A DNA stretch of 41,676 nt from an uncultured Collinsella sp. (GTDB taxonomy: Bacteria > Actinomycetota > Coriobacteriia > Coriobacteriales > Coriobacteriaceae): contig URRN01000005.1 of NCBI GenBank assembly GCA_900550185.1, positions 1 to 41,676 on the forward strand. Reading direction: 5' to 3'. The position numbers and the translations under genes are program-made. Position 1 is the first letter of the stretch, and each line of letters begins with the position of its first letter. Under the pieces are notes generated by a model, which saw nothing but the letters and a program-made list of their open reading frames with translations, ran no database searches and had not been told where the DNA came from. Below are positions 23,886 to 31,819 of this stretch, one piece after another.

Positions 23886-25763
23886 TTGCGCGTTGCATAC
23901 CAAGACTGTTTTCATCTAATTGAGCCGTTGCTCGCCAAGGTCGAGAAGCCGAGCCGCTATATCGATCACGAGTGGGGCACGCTTTCCAAGGCCGATGCCG
24001 ACTACCGTTGCTGCCTGATCTACCCGGATGTGTACGAGGTCGGTCTGCCCAACCAGGGCATCGCCATCCTCTACAACATCCTTAACCAGGCCGAGGGCAT
24101 CTCCTGCGAGCGTGGCTATGTGCCGTGGCCCGATATGGGTGACGCCATGCGCGAGGCGGGCATTCCGCTGCTCTCGCTCGAGGGTGCAGCGCCGGTCGCT
24201 TCGTTTGATATTGTCGGCCTGCATGTTCCGCACGAGATGGCGGTGACGAACTTCCTCGAGGCTCTCGACCTCGCTGGCATTCCGCTGTTAGCGGCCGACC
24301 GAGGTGAAGACGACCCCATCATCATCGCCGGCGGTCCCTCGGTGTACAACCCCGAGCCGTACGCGGCCTTTTTCGATGCCATCCTCATCGGTGAGGGCGA
24401 GGAATCGCTGCTCGAGACCTGCCAGCTGCATCGCCGCCTGCGTGACGAAGGAGTCCCGCGCGCGCAGATTGTCGAGCTGCTTGCATCCATTGCCGGCAAC
24501 TACGTGCCGTCGCTCTATGAGGTTCGTCACGACGAGCCCTGCTCGCCGCATGGCTACACCGTGCCGCGTGAGGGCAAGGATGCGCCGACCGTGGTCTACA
24601 AGCGCGTCGTCGAGGATTTCGGCGCTACGAATCCGCTGTCGCAGTCGTGCGTGCCCTATGCGCAGCTGGTCCACGACCGCCTGTCTATCGAGATCCTGCG
24701 CGGCTGCGCCCGCGGCTGTCGTTTTTGCCAGGCCGGCATGACGTATCGCCCGGTGCGCGAGCGCTCGGCCGACCAGATCGTCTCGTCGGTGATTCAGGGT
24801 CTGGAAAAGACCGGCTATGACGAGGTGTCGCTGACCTCGCTCTCCACGACCGACCACTCCTGCATTCGCGACGTGCTCGGCAGGCTCAACCGTCGCCTGG
24901 AGGATACGGGTATTCGCGTGTCTATTCCGTCGCAGCGCCTGGATTCGTTTGGCGTGGATATGGCCGAGTCGGTCGCCGGCGAAAAGAAGGGCGGCCTGAC
25001 GTTCGCGCCCGAGGCCGGCAGCCAGCGCATGCGCGACATCATTAACAAGAACGTTACCGAGGAGGACCTGGACCGTGCGGCCAAGGCGGCCTTCGAGGCT
25101 GGTTGGAACCGCATGAAGCTCTACTTTATGATGGGTCTTCCCGGCGAGCGCGACGAGGATATCGTGGCCATCGCCAATCTGGCCGATCACGTGCTGGAGC
25201 TCGGTCGTTCCGTGGTGCCCAAGGCTCGTCGCGGCTCGATCTCGGTGTCGATCTCGGTTTCGGTCTTTATCCCCAAGGCTGCCACGCCGTTCCAGTGGTG
25301 CCCGCAGCTCGACTACGACGACGTCAAGCGTCGCCAGAAGCTGCTTATCACGAGCGTTCGCAACCGTGCCGTCCGCGTGCATTACCACGATGCCGAGACC
25401 TCGCTCATCGAGGCCGCGCTGTCCCGCGCCGGTCGTGACATGACGCCCGTCATCATCGACGCTTGGCGCTCGGGCTCTCGCTTTGACGCCTGGGTAGAGC
25501 ATTTCTCGCTCGATAACTGGAAGGAGGCTGCTGCCAAAAACGGCATCGACCTCAATGAGCTCGTGCACCTGCCCTACGAGTTGGACTGGCGCCTGCCGTG
25601 GGAGCACGTGAGCCCCGGCTGCACGCGCGGCTTCCTCGAGCGCGAGTACCGTCGCTCGCTCGAGGGCGTCACGACTCCCGACTGCACCCGCACGTCGTGT
25701 ACCGGCTGCGGTATCTGCCCCACGCTCCACGCCAAGAATGTATTGATGGGTGATCGCGCATGA
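23886..25763 (+). CDS. B12-binding-type radical SAM protein (TIGR03960-like)
   Basis: Protein of 625 residues from a TTG start with AGGGG upstream. The N-terminal third resembles the cobalamin-binding-like domain of this family (VEKPSRYIDHEWGT, LIYPDVYEVGLPNQGIAILY, VGLHVPHEMAVTNFLEALDLAGIPL, IIAGGPSVYNPEPYAAFFDAILIGEGEE). The radical SAM core has the [4Fe-4S] motif C274-x3-C278-x2-C281 (RGCARGCRFCQAGMTYRPVRER), a glycine-rich stretch and FAPEAGSQRMRDIINKNVTEEDL. A second Cys cluster (CTRTSCTGCGIC) lies near the C-terminus. The family is widespread next to a DUF2344 protein and the rplU-rpmA genes, as here. Substrate unknown to me; a role in tRNA or ribosome modification has been suspected from context. 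Confidence 0.88.
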   Translation: MRVAYQDCFHLIEPLLAKVEKPSRYIDHEWGTLSKADADYRCCLIYPDVYEVGLPNQGIAILYNILNQAEGISCERGYVPWPDMGDAMREAGIPLLSLEGAAPVASFDIVGLHVPHEMAVTNFLEALDLAGIPLLAADRGEDDPIIIAGGPSVYNPEPYAAFFDAILIGEGEESLLETCQLHRRLRDEGVPRAQIVELLASIAGNYVPSLYEVRHDEPCSPHGYTVPREGKDAPTVVYKRVVEDFGATNPLSQSCVPYAQLVHDRLSIEILRGCARGCRFCQAGMTYRPVRERSADQIVSSVIQGLEKTGYDEVSLTSLSTTDHSCIRDVLGRLNRRLEDTGIRVSIPSQRLDSFGVDMAESVAGEKKGGLTFAPEAGSQRMRDIINKNVTEEDLDRAAKAAFEAGWNRMKLYFMMGLPGERDEDIVAIANLADHVLELGRSVVPKARRGSISVSISVSVFIPKAATPFQWCPQLDYDDVKRRQKLLITSVRNRAVRVHYHDAETSLIEAALSRAGRDMTPVIIDAWRSGSRFDAWVEHFSLDNWKEAAAKNGIDLNELVHLPYELDWRLPWEHVSPGCTRGFLEREYRRSLEGVTTPDCTRTSCTGCGICPTLHAKNVLMGDRA

Positions 25764-26572
25764 GTGAGCGCCTGACCGACAACCCCTCGCTCTTTAGGCT
25801 TCGTGTTCGCTATGGCAAGCGCGATCGCCTTAAGTACCTGGGCCATCTCGAAGTGATCCATACCATTGAGCGCATCGTGCGCCGTGCGGGACTTCCCTAT
25901 GCCGTCACGCAGGGCTTCTCTCCGCACATGCGCGTGGGCTTCTCTTCGGCGCTACCGGTTGGCACGTCGTCGACCTGCGAGTGGTATGACCTGTTTATGA
26001 CCGAGTTCGTGGCGCTCGACGAGGCGTTTGGGCGCCTGTCTGCGGCGTCTCCGGCCGATCTGGCGCCCATCGAGGCGGCGTACATCGACGTGCGCACGCC
26101 GGCGTTGACGGCGCAGCTTACGCGCCTGTCGTATCGCATCGACCTGCACTTAGATCCCGAGGCGCCCGTAAGCGCCGAGGAGGTGCGTCGTGCGATCGAC
26201 ACACTGCGCGCGGGCCATGGCATCGACTACGCGCGCGGCAAAAAGAGCAAGCGCCTAGACCTTGACCACACACTGGTGGGCTATGAGCTCACGGCGGGGG
26301 ACCGGCCGGATCATCTGGTGCTCATGCTCGACACCCATGCCGACAACGAGGGCTCCATGCGTCCGGAAATTTTGCTTTCCGCTGCTGATGTTTTGTTGCA
26401 GGGCTTGACCCCGGGCGTGGATGCACCTATTGTTTCCACCGGTATGCAAGACCTCGTGACCATCTGCTCCTACGATGTCGAGCGTCAGAATCAAGCATGC
26501 GAGGACGACGAGGGCCGACTCGTCAGCCCCATACCTGTGCGAACTTGTGGATTTGCTCCACATACTCGTTGA
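25760..26572 (+). CDS. DUF2344 / TIGR03936 radical-SAM-associated protein
   Basis: Protein of 270 residues whose ATG overlaps the stop of the radical SAM gene (ATGA), showing translational coupling. Family motifs: LFRLRVRYGKRDRLKYLGHLEVIHTIERIVRRAGLPYAVTQGFSPHMRVGFSSALPVGTSSTCEWYDL. In some bacteria the two proteins are fused, so this one probably presents or binds the substrate of the radical SAM enzyme. Its last bases overlap the -35 element of the rplU promoter. No rng/RNase G gene, a frequent neighbour, is present between it and rplU. Confidence 0.88.
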   Translation: MSERLTDNPSLFRLRVRYGKRDRLKYLGHLEVIHTIERIVRRAGLPYAVTQGFSPHMRVGFSSALPVGTSSTCEWYDLFMTEFVALDEAFGRLSAASPADLAPIEAAYIDVRTPALTAQLTRLSYRIDLHLDPEAPVSAEEVRRAIDTLRAGHGIDYARGKKSKRLDLDHTLVGYELTAGDRPDHLVLMLDTHADNEGSMRPEILLSAADVLLQGLTPGVDAPIVSTGMQDLVTICSYDVERQNQACEDDEGRLVSPIPVRTCGFAPHTR

Positions 26573-26597
26573 CGGGGGTATTATCGCCTGCTACTAT
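26569..26597 (+). promoter_or_regulatory. Promoter of rplU-rpmA
   Basis: TTGACG (26569-26574), 17-bp spacer, TACTAT (26592-26597). The -35 overlaps the stop codon of the preceding gene. The leader to rplU is about 35 bases. Confidence 0.75.
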
Positions 26598-26639
26598 ATT
26601 CGGCTGTTGCACTAACTGATGCATGAAGGGCAAGTAAAC

Positions 26640-27014
26640 ATGTACGCAATCGTTAACACGGGCGGCAAGCAGTACAAGGTCGCCACCGACGATGTCATCA
26701 CCGTCGAGAAGATCGAGGGCAATGAGGGCGACAAGGTCACCCTGCCGGTCATCTTCCTCAACGATGGCAAGAAGATCGTCACCGATCCCGACAAGCTGGC
26801 CAAGGCCAAGGTTACCGCTCAGATCGTTGAGCAGTTCAAGGGCGAGAAGCAGCTGGTCTTCAAGTTCCACAAGCGTAAGCGCTATCGTCGCCTGAAGGGT
26901 CACCGTCAGCAGCTCACCAAGCTGAAGATCGTGAAGGTCCAGGCTACGTCCCGCGCCAAGAAGGCTGTCAAGGCAGAGGCCGAGGCTGTTGCCGAGGCTC
27001 CCGTCGCCGAGTAG
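26640..27014 (+). CDS. rplU: Large-subunit ribosomal protein L21
   Basis: Binds 23S rRNA in the 50S subunit. The 124 residues start MYAIVNTGGKQYKVATDD and contain KLAKAKVTAQIVEQFKGEKQLVFKFHKRKRYRRLKGHRQ, the standard L21 core. I chose ATG 26640 because it matches the universal L21 start; an in-frame ATG at 26619 would add seven odd residues. The C-terminus carries about 20 extra Ala/Glu/Val residues (AEAEAVAEAPVAE), an acidic tail common in actinobacterial relatives. Confidence 0.97.
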   Translation: MYAIVNTGGKQYKVATDDVITVEKIEGNEGDKVTLPVIFLNDGKKIVTDPDKLAKAKVTAQIVEQFKGEKQLVFKFHKRKRYRRLKGHRQQLTKLKIVKVQATSRAKKAVKAEAEAVAEAPVAE

Positions 27015-27047
27015 ATTACACTCGTAACGAAAGAGTAGGTATACACA

Positions 27048-27305
27048 ATGGCACACAAAAAAGGACTCGGTTCCTCCCGTAATGGCCGTGACTCCCGCGG
27101 TCAGCGCCTTGGCACGAAGCGCTTCGCCGGCCAGACGGTAACCACGGGCACGATTCTCGTCCGTCAGCACGGCACGCACATCCACCCGGGTGAGAACGTT
27201 GGCCGTGGCAAGGACGACACGCTGTTCGCGCTGGTCGACGGTACCGTTGAGTTCCACAAGGGTATCAAGCACAGGGTCAGCGTACGCCCGCTCGCGAACG
27301 CGTAA
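27048..27305 (+). CDS. rpmA: Large-subunit ribosomal protein L27
   Basis: L27 reaches the peptidyl-transferase centre. The 85 residues begin MAHKKGLGSSRNGRDSRGQRLGTKRF, with the mature N-terminus directly encoded. There is no Firmicutes-type cleavable N-extension, so no Prp protease is needed, and indeed no prp gene lies between rplU and rpmA. Motifs HIHPGENVGRGKDDTLFAL are canonical. It is co-transcribed with rplU and followed by a strong terminator. Confidence 0.97.
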   Translation: MAHKKGLGSSRNGRDSRGQRLGTKRFAGQTVTTGTILVRQHGTHIHPGENVGRGKDDTLFALVDGTVEFHKGIKHRVSVRPLANA

Positions 27306-27330
27306 TTCACCCTTCATAGAGCACATATGT

Positions 27331-27374
27331 GGGAGGCACTTGAGTTTTAGGATTCAAGGGTCTCCCTCTTTTTT
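27331..27374 (+). terminator. Rho-independent terminator after rpmA
   Basis: GGGAGGCACTTGA pairs with TCAAGGGTCTCCC (13 positions, one mismatch and one G-U) and is followed by TCTTTTTTG. It ends only 16 bases before the obg start codon, with the obg ribosome site right behind it. Confidence 0.9.
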
Positions 27375-27390
27375 GTAGGAGGCGATTCTG

Positions 27391-28860
27391 TTGTCACAGT
27401 TCACCGATATCAGCCGCATTAACGTGTGCGGCGGCGACGGCGGAGCCGGATGCATGTCGTTTAGGCGCGAGGCCTTTGTCCCCAAGGGCGGCCCCGATGG
27501 CGGCGACGGCGGTCGTGGCGGCAATGTCGTCATCCAGGCCGATGCTCAGCTGTCTTCGCTGATCGATTACCGCTTTAAGCATCACTTCCGTGCCGAGCGC
27601 GGCACGCACGGGCAGGGTGCCCGTCGTAACGGTAAGAGCGGCGAGGACCTGATTCTCAAGGTCCCCATGGGCACCGTAGTGCGCGAGCTCGACCCCGAGA
27701 CGCAGACCCCGATGTTCGAGATTGCCGACCTGGTGCACGACGGCGAGCGCGTTGTCGTAGCGCCCGGCGGTGCCGGTGGCTTGGGCAATACACACTTTGT
27801 GACGTCGGTGCGCCGCGCGCCTGCGTTCGCCCAGCTGGGCGAGCCGGCCGAGGAGCACTGGATTGAGCTCGAGATGAAGCTCATGGCCGATGCCGCGCTC
27901 GTGGGCTTCCCCTCGGTCGGCAAGTCCTCGCTCATCGCGCGCATGAGTGCCGCCCGTCCCAAGATCGCCGACTATCCGTTTACCACGCTCGTGCCCAACC
28001 TGGGTATGGTACGTGCCGGCGAGTACTCCTATGTTGTCGCCGATGTTCCCGGCCTTATCGAAGGTGCGAGCGAGGGCCGTGGCCTGGGCCATCAGTTTCT
28101 GCGCCATATTGAGCGCACTGCTTTGATTATGCACGTCGTCGATATGACGGGCGGTTTTGAGGATCGTGATCCGGTCGAGGATTATCGCATTATCAACCGT
28201 GAGCTCGAGCAGTATGGCGCCGAGCTTTCGGAGCGTCCGCAGATCGTCGTCGCCAACAAGTGCGACGCGCCGGGCACGGCTGACAAGATTGCCGACCTCA
28301 AACGCGCCGCGCTCGACGATGGGCATATGTTCTTCGCCGTGTCTGCTGTGACGGGCGCCGGCCTCAACACGCTGATGCTTGCCGTGGGCGAGCAGGTGGC
28401 TCAGCTGCGCGCCGAGTTGGCTGTCTGTGATGAACCGGTCGATCTGCGCGACGACGAGTGGGAGCGCCGTCGCCTGCAGCGTGAGAAGCGTTTCCGTATT
28501 GTTCAGGAAGAGCCCCATGCCTTCCGCGTGGTCGGTCGCGCCATCGAGCGCATGGTTATCCAGACCGACTGGGAAAACGAGGAAGCCGTCATCTACCTGC
28601 AGCACAAGTTTGCGCGCATGGGTGTTGACGATGCGCTCGAAAAGGCCGGCTGCCGTGCGGGCGACGAGGTCCGCATTTGCCAGCGCGCCTTTGACTTTGA
28701 GGGCGCCGAGGACTTCTCGGAGTTCGAGGAGGAGCTTGAGGACGCAGGCGAGGACGTTGCCGTTGAGGTTTTTGACGCAACCGATGCTGCGGACGAGGGT
28801 GTCGAGGTCGTCGATGCGGCAGAAGTCGCGGACGATGTCGAGACCTCGGAGGGCGAGTAG
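27391..28860 (+). CDS. obgE: Obg-family GTPase (CgtA)
   Basis: Essential GTPase of 50S ribosome assembly and stress control. The 489 residues show three domains. The Gly-rich Obg fold comes first (about 1-160: VCGGDGGAGCMSFRREAFVPKGGPDGGDGGRGG). The G domain follows, with G1 GFPSVGKSSL, switch DYPFTTLVPNLG, G3 DVPGLIEGASEGRGLG, G4 NKCD and G5 SAVTG. A C-terminal OCT domain starts near 365 (RIVQEEPHAFRVVGRAIERMV). It ends in a 60-residue acidic tail. The TTG start follows TAGGAGG. A terminator just upstream means its expression depends on read-through or on an unseen promoter. Confidence 0.97.
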   Translation: MSQFTDISRINVCGGDGGAGCMSFRREAFVPKGGPDGGDGGRGGNVVIQADAQLSSLIDYRFKHHFRAERGTHGQGARRNGKSGEDLILKVPMGTVVRELDPETQTPMFEIADLVHDGERVVVAPGGAGGLGNTHFVTSVRRAPAFAQLGEPAEEHWIELEMKLMADAALVGFPSVGKSSLIARMSAARPKIADYPFTTLVPNLGMVRAGEYSYVVADVPGLIEGASEGRGLGHQFLRHIERTALIMHVVDMTGGFEDRDPVEDYRIINRELEQYGAELSERPQIVVANKCDAPGTADKIADLKRAALDDGHMFFAVSAVTGAGLNTLMLAVGEQVAQLRAELAVCDEPVDLRDDEWERRRLQREKRFRIVQEEPHAFRVVGRAIERMVIQTDWENEEAVIYLQHKFARMGVDDALEKAGCRAGDEVRICQRAFDFEGAEDFSEFEEELEDAGEDVAVEVFDATDAADEGVEVVDAAEVADDVETSEGE

Positions 28861-28863
28861 GTC

Positions 28864-29541
28864 ATGTCGCTGCGCGGTGGAATTGGTCTGCCTGAGCTGC
28901 CTATCAGGGATGGTCAGGAGTTTCGGCTTGGTATTATGGGTGGCACCTTCGACCCGATTCATTACGGGCACTTGGTTACCGCCGAGCAGGCGCGCGAGTC
29001 GCTCGACTTGGACGCTGTGCTCTTTATGCCGGCCGGCTCTCCCGCCTTTAAGCTCGACAAACCGGTGACGCCTGCCGAGGACCGTTATGCCATGACGGTC
29101 CTCGCCACTGCTGCGAATCCGGCTTTTTTGGCGAGCCGTTTCGAGATCGACCGTCCGGGCGTTACCTATACGGCCGATACACTGCATGCCCTTCGCGACT
29201 TTTACCCGCCGCAGGTAAAGCTCTACTTTATTACGGGCGCTGACGCGATTATCGATATTGTGACCTGGCATGATGCCGACCGAATCGCCGAGCTTGCTAC
29301 CTTTATTGCGGCGACGCGACCGGGCTTTGATATCGATACTGCTCGCGCGCGCATCAAAGAGTCGGGGCTGCCGTTCGACGTGCGCTATATTCAGATTCCG
29401 GCGCTGGCGATCAGTTCGACCAACATTCGTAAACGAGTTGCTCGCGGTATGAGCGTGCGCTATCTTACGAGCGAGTCAGTGCTCGGCTATATTCGCAAAC
29501 GCAGATTATATGCCGATTTGGGACAAGAAGATTTTGAGTGA
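28864..29541 (+). CDS. nadD: Nicotinate-nucleotide adenylyltransferase
   Basis: Adenylates nicotinic acid mononucleotide to deamido-NAD in NAD synthesis. The 225 residues hold the nucleotidyltransferase motif GIMGGTFDPIHYGHL near residue 24, PVTPAEDRYAM, YFITGADAIIDIVTWHD and the C-terminal ISSTNIRKRVARG. The ATG at 28864 is 4 bases after the obg stop. The first 20 residues are an N-terminal extension before the usual start of the fold. The order obg-nadD-yqeK-rsfS is common in Gram-positive bacteria. Confidence 0.95.
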   Translation: MSLRGGIGLPELPIRDGQEFRLGIMGGTFDPIHYGHLVTAEQARESLDLDAVLFMPAGSPAFKLDKPVTPAEDRYAMTVLATAANPAFLASRFEIDRPGVTYTADTLHALRDFYPPQVKLYFITGADAIIDIVTWHDADRIAELATFIAATRPGFDIDTARARIKESGLPFDVRYIQIPALAISSTNIRKRVARGMSVRYLTSESVLGYIRKRRLYADLGQEDFE

Positions 29542-29553
29542 TGGGGGTCTACG

Positions 29554-30162
29554 TTGTCGGTAGAGGATCAGTTTGAGGGCGATGAGCGCGCGCTATTGAC
29601 GCGTATCCACGAGTTGCTCGATGTGCGCATGAAGGATAAGCGCAAGCGCTACATGCATTCGCTGGGTGTTGCCGAGACCGCGCTTCATCTGGCCGAGGTG
29701 TATGGCGTCGACCGCTTTGATGCCGCCGCCGCCGGCCTGATTCACGACTGGGATAAGGTGCTCTCCGACGACGAGCTCGTGGCTCGCGCGCTGCACTATG
29801 GCATCAAGGTTGCCGGCTCTCCTTCCGCCGCGACGCCGCTTTTGCATGGCCCTGTTGCCGCCTATGAGCTTCCGCAGCTTTTCCCCGAGTTGTCGCCGGC
29901 CGTTTTCCAGGCTGTCGACCGTCACACCGTGGGTGCTTGCGACATGACACCGCTCGATATGGTGGTCTTTGTGGCCGATGCCATCGAGCCCAACCGCCAC
30001 GGCGACTATGCGCATGCGCTGCGCAAGATGGTGGGGGAGTCGACGCTCGACGAGTTGTTCTTCTCCTGTTTTGCGCAGGGTCTGGTCTACGTGATCCAGT
30101 CCGGGCGCTATCTTTATCCCACGGCTATTACGATTTACAACCATTACGCCCAGCTGCGCTAG
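29554..30162 (+). CDS. yqeK: HD-domain hydrolase YqeK-like (bis(5'-nucleosyl)-tetraphosphatase, symmetrical)
   Basis: Likely hydrolyses diadenosine tetraphosphate (Ap4A) to two ADP. The 202 residues include the HD signature: KRYMHSLGVAETALHLAEVYG (first His), GLIHDWDKVLSDDEL (His-Asp), LLHGPVAAYEL and VDRHTVGACDMTPLDMVVFVADAIEPNRH (later metal ligands). The TTG start follows GGGGG at normal spacing. Location between nadD and rsfS matches the usual gene order. Confidence 0.92.
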   Translation: MSVEDQFEGDERALLTRIHELLDVRMKDKRKRYMHSLGVAETALHLAEVYGVDRFDAAAAGLIHDWDKVLSDDELVARALHYGIKVAGSPSAATPLLHGPVAAYELPQLFPELSPAVFQAVDRHTVGACDMTPLDMVVFVADAIEPNRHGDYAHALRKMVGESTLDELFFSCFAQGLVYVIQSGRYLYPTAITIYNHYAQLR

Positions 30163-30189
30163 CTCGGGCTGTCCAGAAAGAGGTATTCC

Positions 30190-30645
30190 ATGGCCGACGA
30201 GACCATGACCGACGAGCAGATTCTTGAAGGTGTGGAGCACAAGAGCTTCGTTGCCACGTCCGACCGCACCGCTGCCTCGCTGTCCGCGAGCGGTGTCGCC
30301 GCCGAGGATGTCGCCCGCGCCGCCGCGCAGGCCGCCTACGACAAGAAGGGCGAGGACGTTCAGGTGCTCGACCTGACCGAGCTTTCCGACGTATGCGACT
30401 ACTTTGTGCTTGCCACCGGTACCAACAACCGCCAGGTCGATTCTATCGTCGACGAGATCGAGGAGAAGGTCGCCGAGGCTTGCGGTGAGCACCCGTTCTC
30501 CATCGAGGGCCGCGAGCAGAAGACCTGGATGCTCATGGACTACGGCTCGGTCGTCGTCCACGTCTTCACCCCCGAGGCCCGCGACTTCTACCGTCTCGAG
30601 AAGCTCTGGGGCGACGCTCCCCAGCTCCCCCTCAACCTCCTCTAG
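30190..30645 (+). CDS. rsfS: Ribosome silencing factor RsfS
   Basis: Binds L14 and keeps the subunits apart in starvation. The 151 residues contain the family core KKGEDVQVLDLTELSDVCDYFVLATGTNNRQVDSIVDEIEEKV, then GREQKTWMLMDYGSVVVHVFTPEARDFYRLEKLWGDAP. The first 45 residues, rich in Ala/Ser/Glu, are longer than in most relatives. The ATG follows AAAGAGG. Its TAG stop lies at the edge of a degenerate copy of the island's dispersed repeat, followed by a terminator. Confidence 0.95.
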   Translation: MADETMTDEQILEGVEHKSFVATSDRTAASLSASGVAAEDVARAAAQAAYDKKGEDVQVLDLTELSDVCDYFVLATGTNNRQVDSIVDEIEEKVAEACGEHPFSIEGREQKTWMLMDYGSVVVHVFTPEARDFYRLEKLWGDAPQLPLNLL

Positions 30646-30677
30646 GGCCTTATTTGGGCCGGGGCTTCTCTAGAGCC
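30643..30677 (+). repeat. Degenerate copy of the GTAG repeat at the rsfS stop codon
   Basis: The core reads ATTTGGGCCGGGGCTTCTCT against ATTTGGGACGGGGCTTTTTT in the better copy 97 bp downstream. After both copies comes a related CTACCG-pyrimidine-TCGCCG string. The rsfS TAG stop is within 2 bases of the expected GTAG position. Confidence 0.5.
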
Positions 30678-30691
30678 ACCCTCTACCGCTC

Positions 30692-30733
30692 GCCGGGCAG
30701 TTGCAGTTTTCCGCACCTGCCCGGCTTTCTTTT
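30692..30733 (+). terminator. Terminator after rsfS
   Basis: GCCGGGCAG (30692-30700) pairs with CTGCCCGGC (30717-30725), 9 perfect bp, 16-base loop, followed by TTTCTTTT. It ends the long mre-to-rsfS gene block. Confidence 0.9.
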
Positions 30734-30741
30734 CCCCAAAA

Positions 30742-30774
30742 GTAGCTAATTTGGGACGGGGCTTTTTTAGCTAC
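30742..30774 (+). repeat. GTAG repeat, intact 33-bp copy upstream of the transposase
   Basis: Ends are perfectly inverted, GTAGCTAA and TTAGCTAC, around a 17-base middle TTTGGGACGGGGCTTTT. It lies about 100 bp upstream of the RAYT start. Confidence 0.8.
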
Positions 30775-30875
30775 TACCTACCGTTCGCCGAAGGAAAAGA
30801 TTTACGGTTCATTGCGTGATATATAGCTTTCTGACTCGGGTAACGTACTTGTTGTCTGTAAAGGAGGAGATGCGT

Positions 30876-31625
30876 ATGACTCGGACCGCGCGGGAAATCT
30901 CTGTTTACGGCTATTACCATGTCGTCCAAAAGGGCTGTGGTGGTCAGCTGATATTTGAGGATGCTGACGATCGACTCTATCTGATTCGACTGATAGCTTC
31001 GAAATGCCAGAAGTTCAAAGTGGATGTCATTGCATGGTGCCTTATGGATAACCACATTCACTTGTTGCTAGATGACGGGCATGCTCATCTGAGCGATTGT
31101 ATGCATTCGATTACGACGGCGTATGCCATGTATTTCAACTCTAAGACGGGCAGGAAAGGTCCTGTTTTCCAGGATCGATTTAAGAGCGTGCCGATTCTCG
31201 ATGATGATCAGCTGCTCAACTGCGTTCGTTACATTCACGATAACCCTGCGAAAGCAAGAATTGGCACTGCTTCGCTCTATCGCTGGAGCAGCTTTAGCGA
31301 GTATATGGGTCATCCGGTAATTTGTAGGACTGATTGCGTGCTCGGGTTGCTCGGGAGTTCCCAGAGGTTTTTTGCATTTAGTACCTCGGGCGAGCCTAAT
31401 GGCTATTGCTTCCGTTATGGCGCTCATGTGAGTGATACTGACGCGCTTGAGTTTGCGCAGGCGTTGCTCAAACCTTACGAGCCTCACCATCTCAAAGCTC
31501 TGCCCAAGGGCGTGCGTGATGACTGTATCCGTAAGCTTAAAAGCGAGGGCTTTTCGATCAAGCAGATCGTGCGTCTCACGGGCGTCGGCCACTGCACGAT
31601 TCAAAAAGTCAAAGTTGAAAAGTAG
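30876..31625 (+). CDS. REP-associated tyrosine transposase (RAYT), Y1/HUH family
   Basis: Single-strand DNA nuclease of the IS200-related Y1 type, 249 residues. The HUH motif is H60-x-H62 in WCLMDNHIHLLL. The candidate catalytic tyrosine is Tyr119 in RYIHDNPAKA, the family's C-terminal helix. GPVFQDRFKS near 95-104 is also typical. The last 35 residues (GFSIKQIVRLTGVGHCTIQKV) look like an added helix-turn-helix. I chose ATG 30876, since AAAGGAGGAG lies 6 bases upstream; ATG 30870 is too close and the GTG at 30816 has no ribosome site. RAYTs are single-copy, domesticated relatives of IS200 that act on REP repeats. The repeats on both sides here, and an inverted pair right after the stop, support that role. 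The gene is AT-richer than its neighbours. No IS200-type left/right ends or second ORF are seen. Confidence 0.88.
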   Translation: MTRTAREISVYGYYHVVQKGCGGQLIFEDADDRLYLIRLIASKCQKFKVDVIAWCLMDNHIHLLLDDGHAHLSDCMHSITTAYAMYFNSKTGRKGPVFQDRFKSVPILDDDQLLNCVRYIHDNPAKARIGTASLYRWSSFSEYMGHPVICRTDCVLGLLGSSQRFFAFSTSGEPNGYCFRYGAHVSDTDALEFAQALLKPYEPHHLKALPKGVRDDCIRKLKSEGFSIKQIVRLTGVGHCTIQKVKVEK

Positions 31626-31654
31626 CTCCTTTCAGGCGCGGTAATTATTGCTAT
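31622..31654 (+). repeat. Diverged GTAG repeat overlapping the RAYT stop codon
   Basis: Ungapped alignment to the intact 33-bp copy gives 21 of 33 identities, starting GTAGCT and ending GCTA. Its GTAG contains the RAYT stop codon TAG (31623-31625). Confidence 0.45.
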
Positions 31655-31675
31655 TGTTGCCAAACCGGGCATCCG

Positions 31676-31802
31676 GGGTAGTCAATTTGGGACGGGGCTA
31701 TTTTAGCTACCCGTTGGCTGTCGGTGAATGATTAAGGGCCGGGCTGACGGTCAACCGATATATAGGGGTAGCTAAAATAGCCCCGTCCCAAATTGACTAC
31801 CC
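31676..31802. repeat. REPIN-like element: two identical 37-bp repeats in inverted orientation
   Basis: Copy 1 (31676-31712, plus strand) and copy 2 (31766-31802, minus strand) are identical over 37 bases. Each starts GGGTAGTCAATTTGGGACGG and ends GGCTATTTTAGCTACCC. The 53-base spacer adds a second, imperfect inverted match (GTTGGCTGTC against GACGGTCAAC), so the 127 bp can fold into one long hairpin. Size, symmetry, GTAG tetranucleotides and position 50 bp after a RAYT stop match the REPIN concept known from Pseudomonas and enterobacteria. Confidence 0.85.
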
Positions 31803-31819
31803 ATGCCGTGTCGGACCGA

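Noticed and set aside
27394..29271. 625-codon minus-strand open frame
   Set aside because: Antisense to obg and nadD, both certain genes.
31676..31802. CRISPR array
   Set aside because: Only two identical units, in inverted orientation, with one 53-base spacer and no cas genes. The arrangement fits a REPIN, not a CRISPR.
30742..31802. Complete IS200/IS605 insertion sequence
   Set aside because: The transposase is RAYT-like with a C-terminal addition, there is no tnpB, and the flanks are short GTAG repeats. No IS200-type end hairpins with target tetranucleotide were found.
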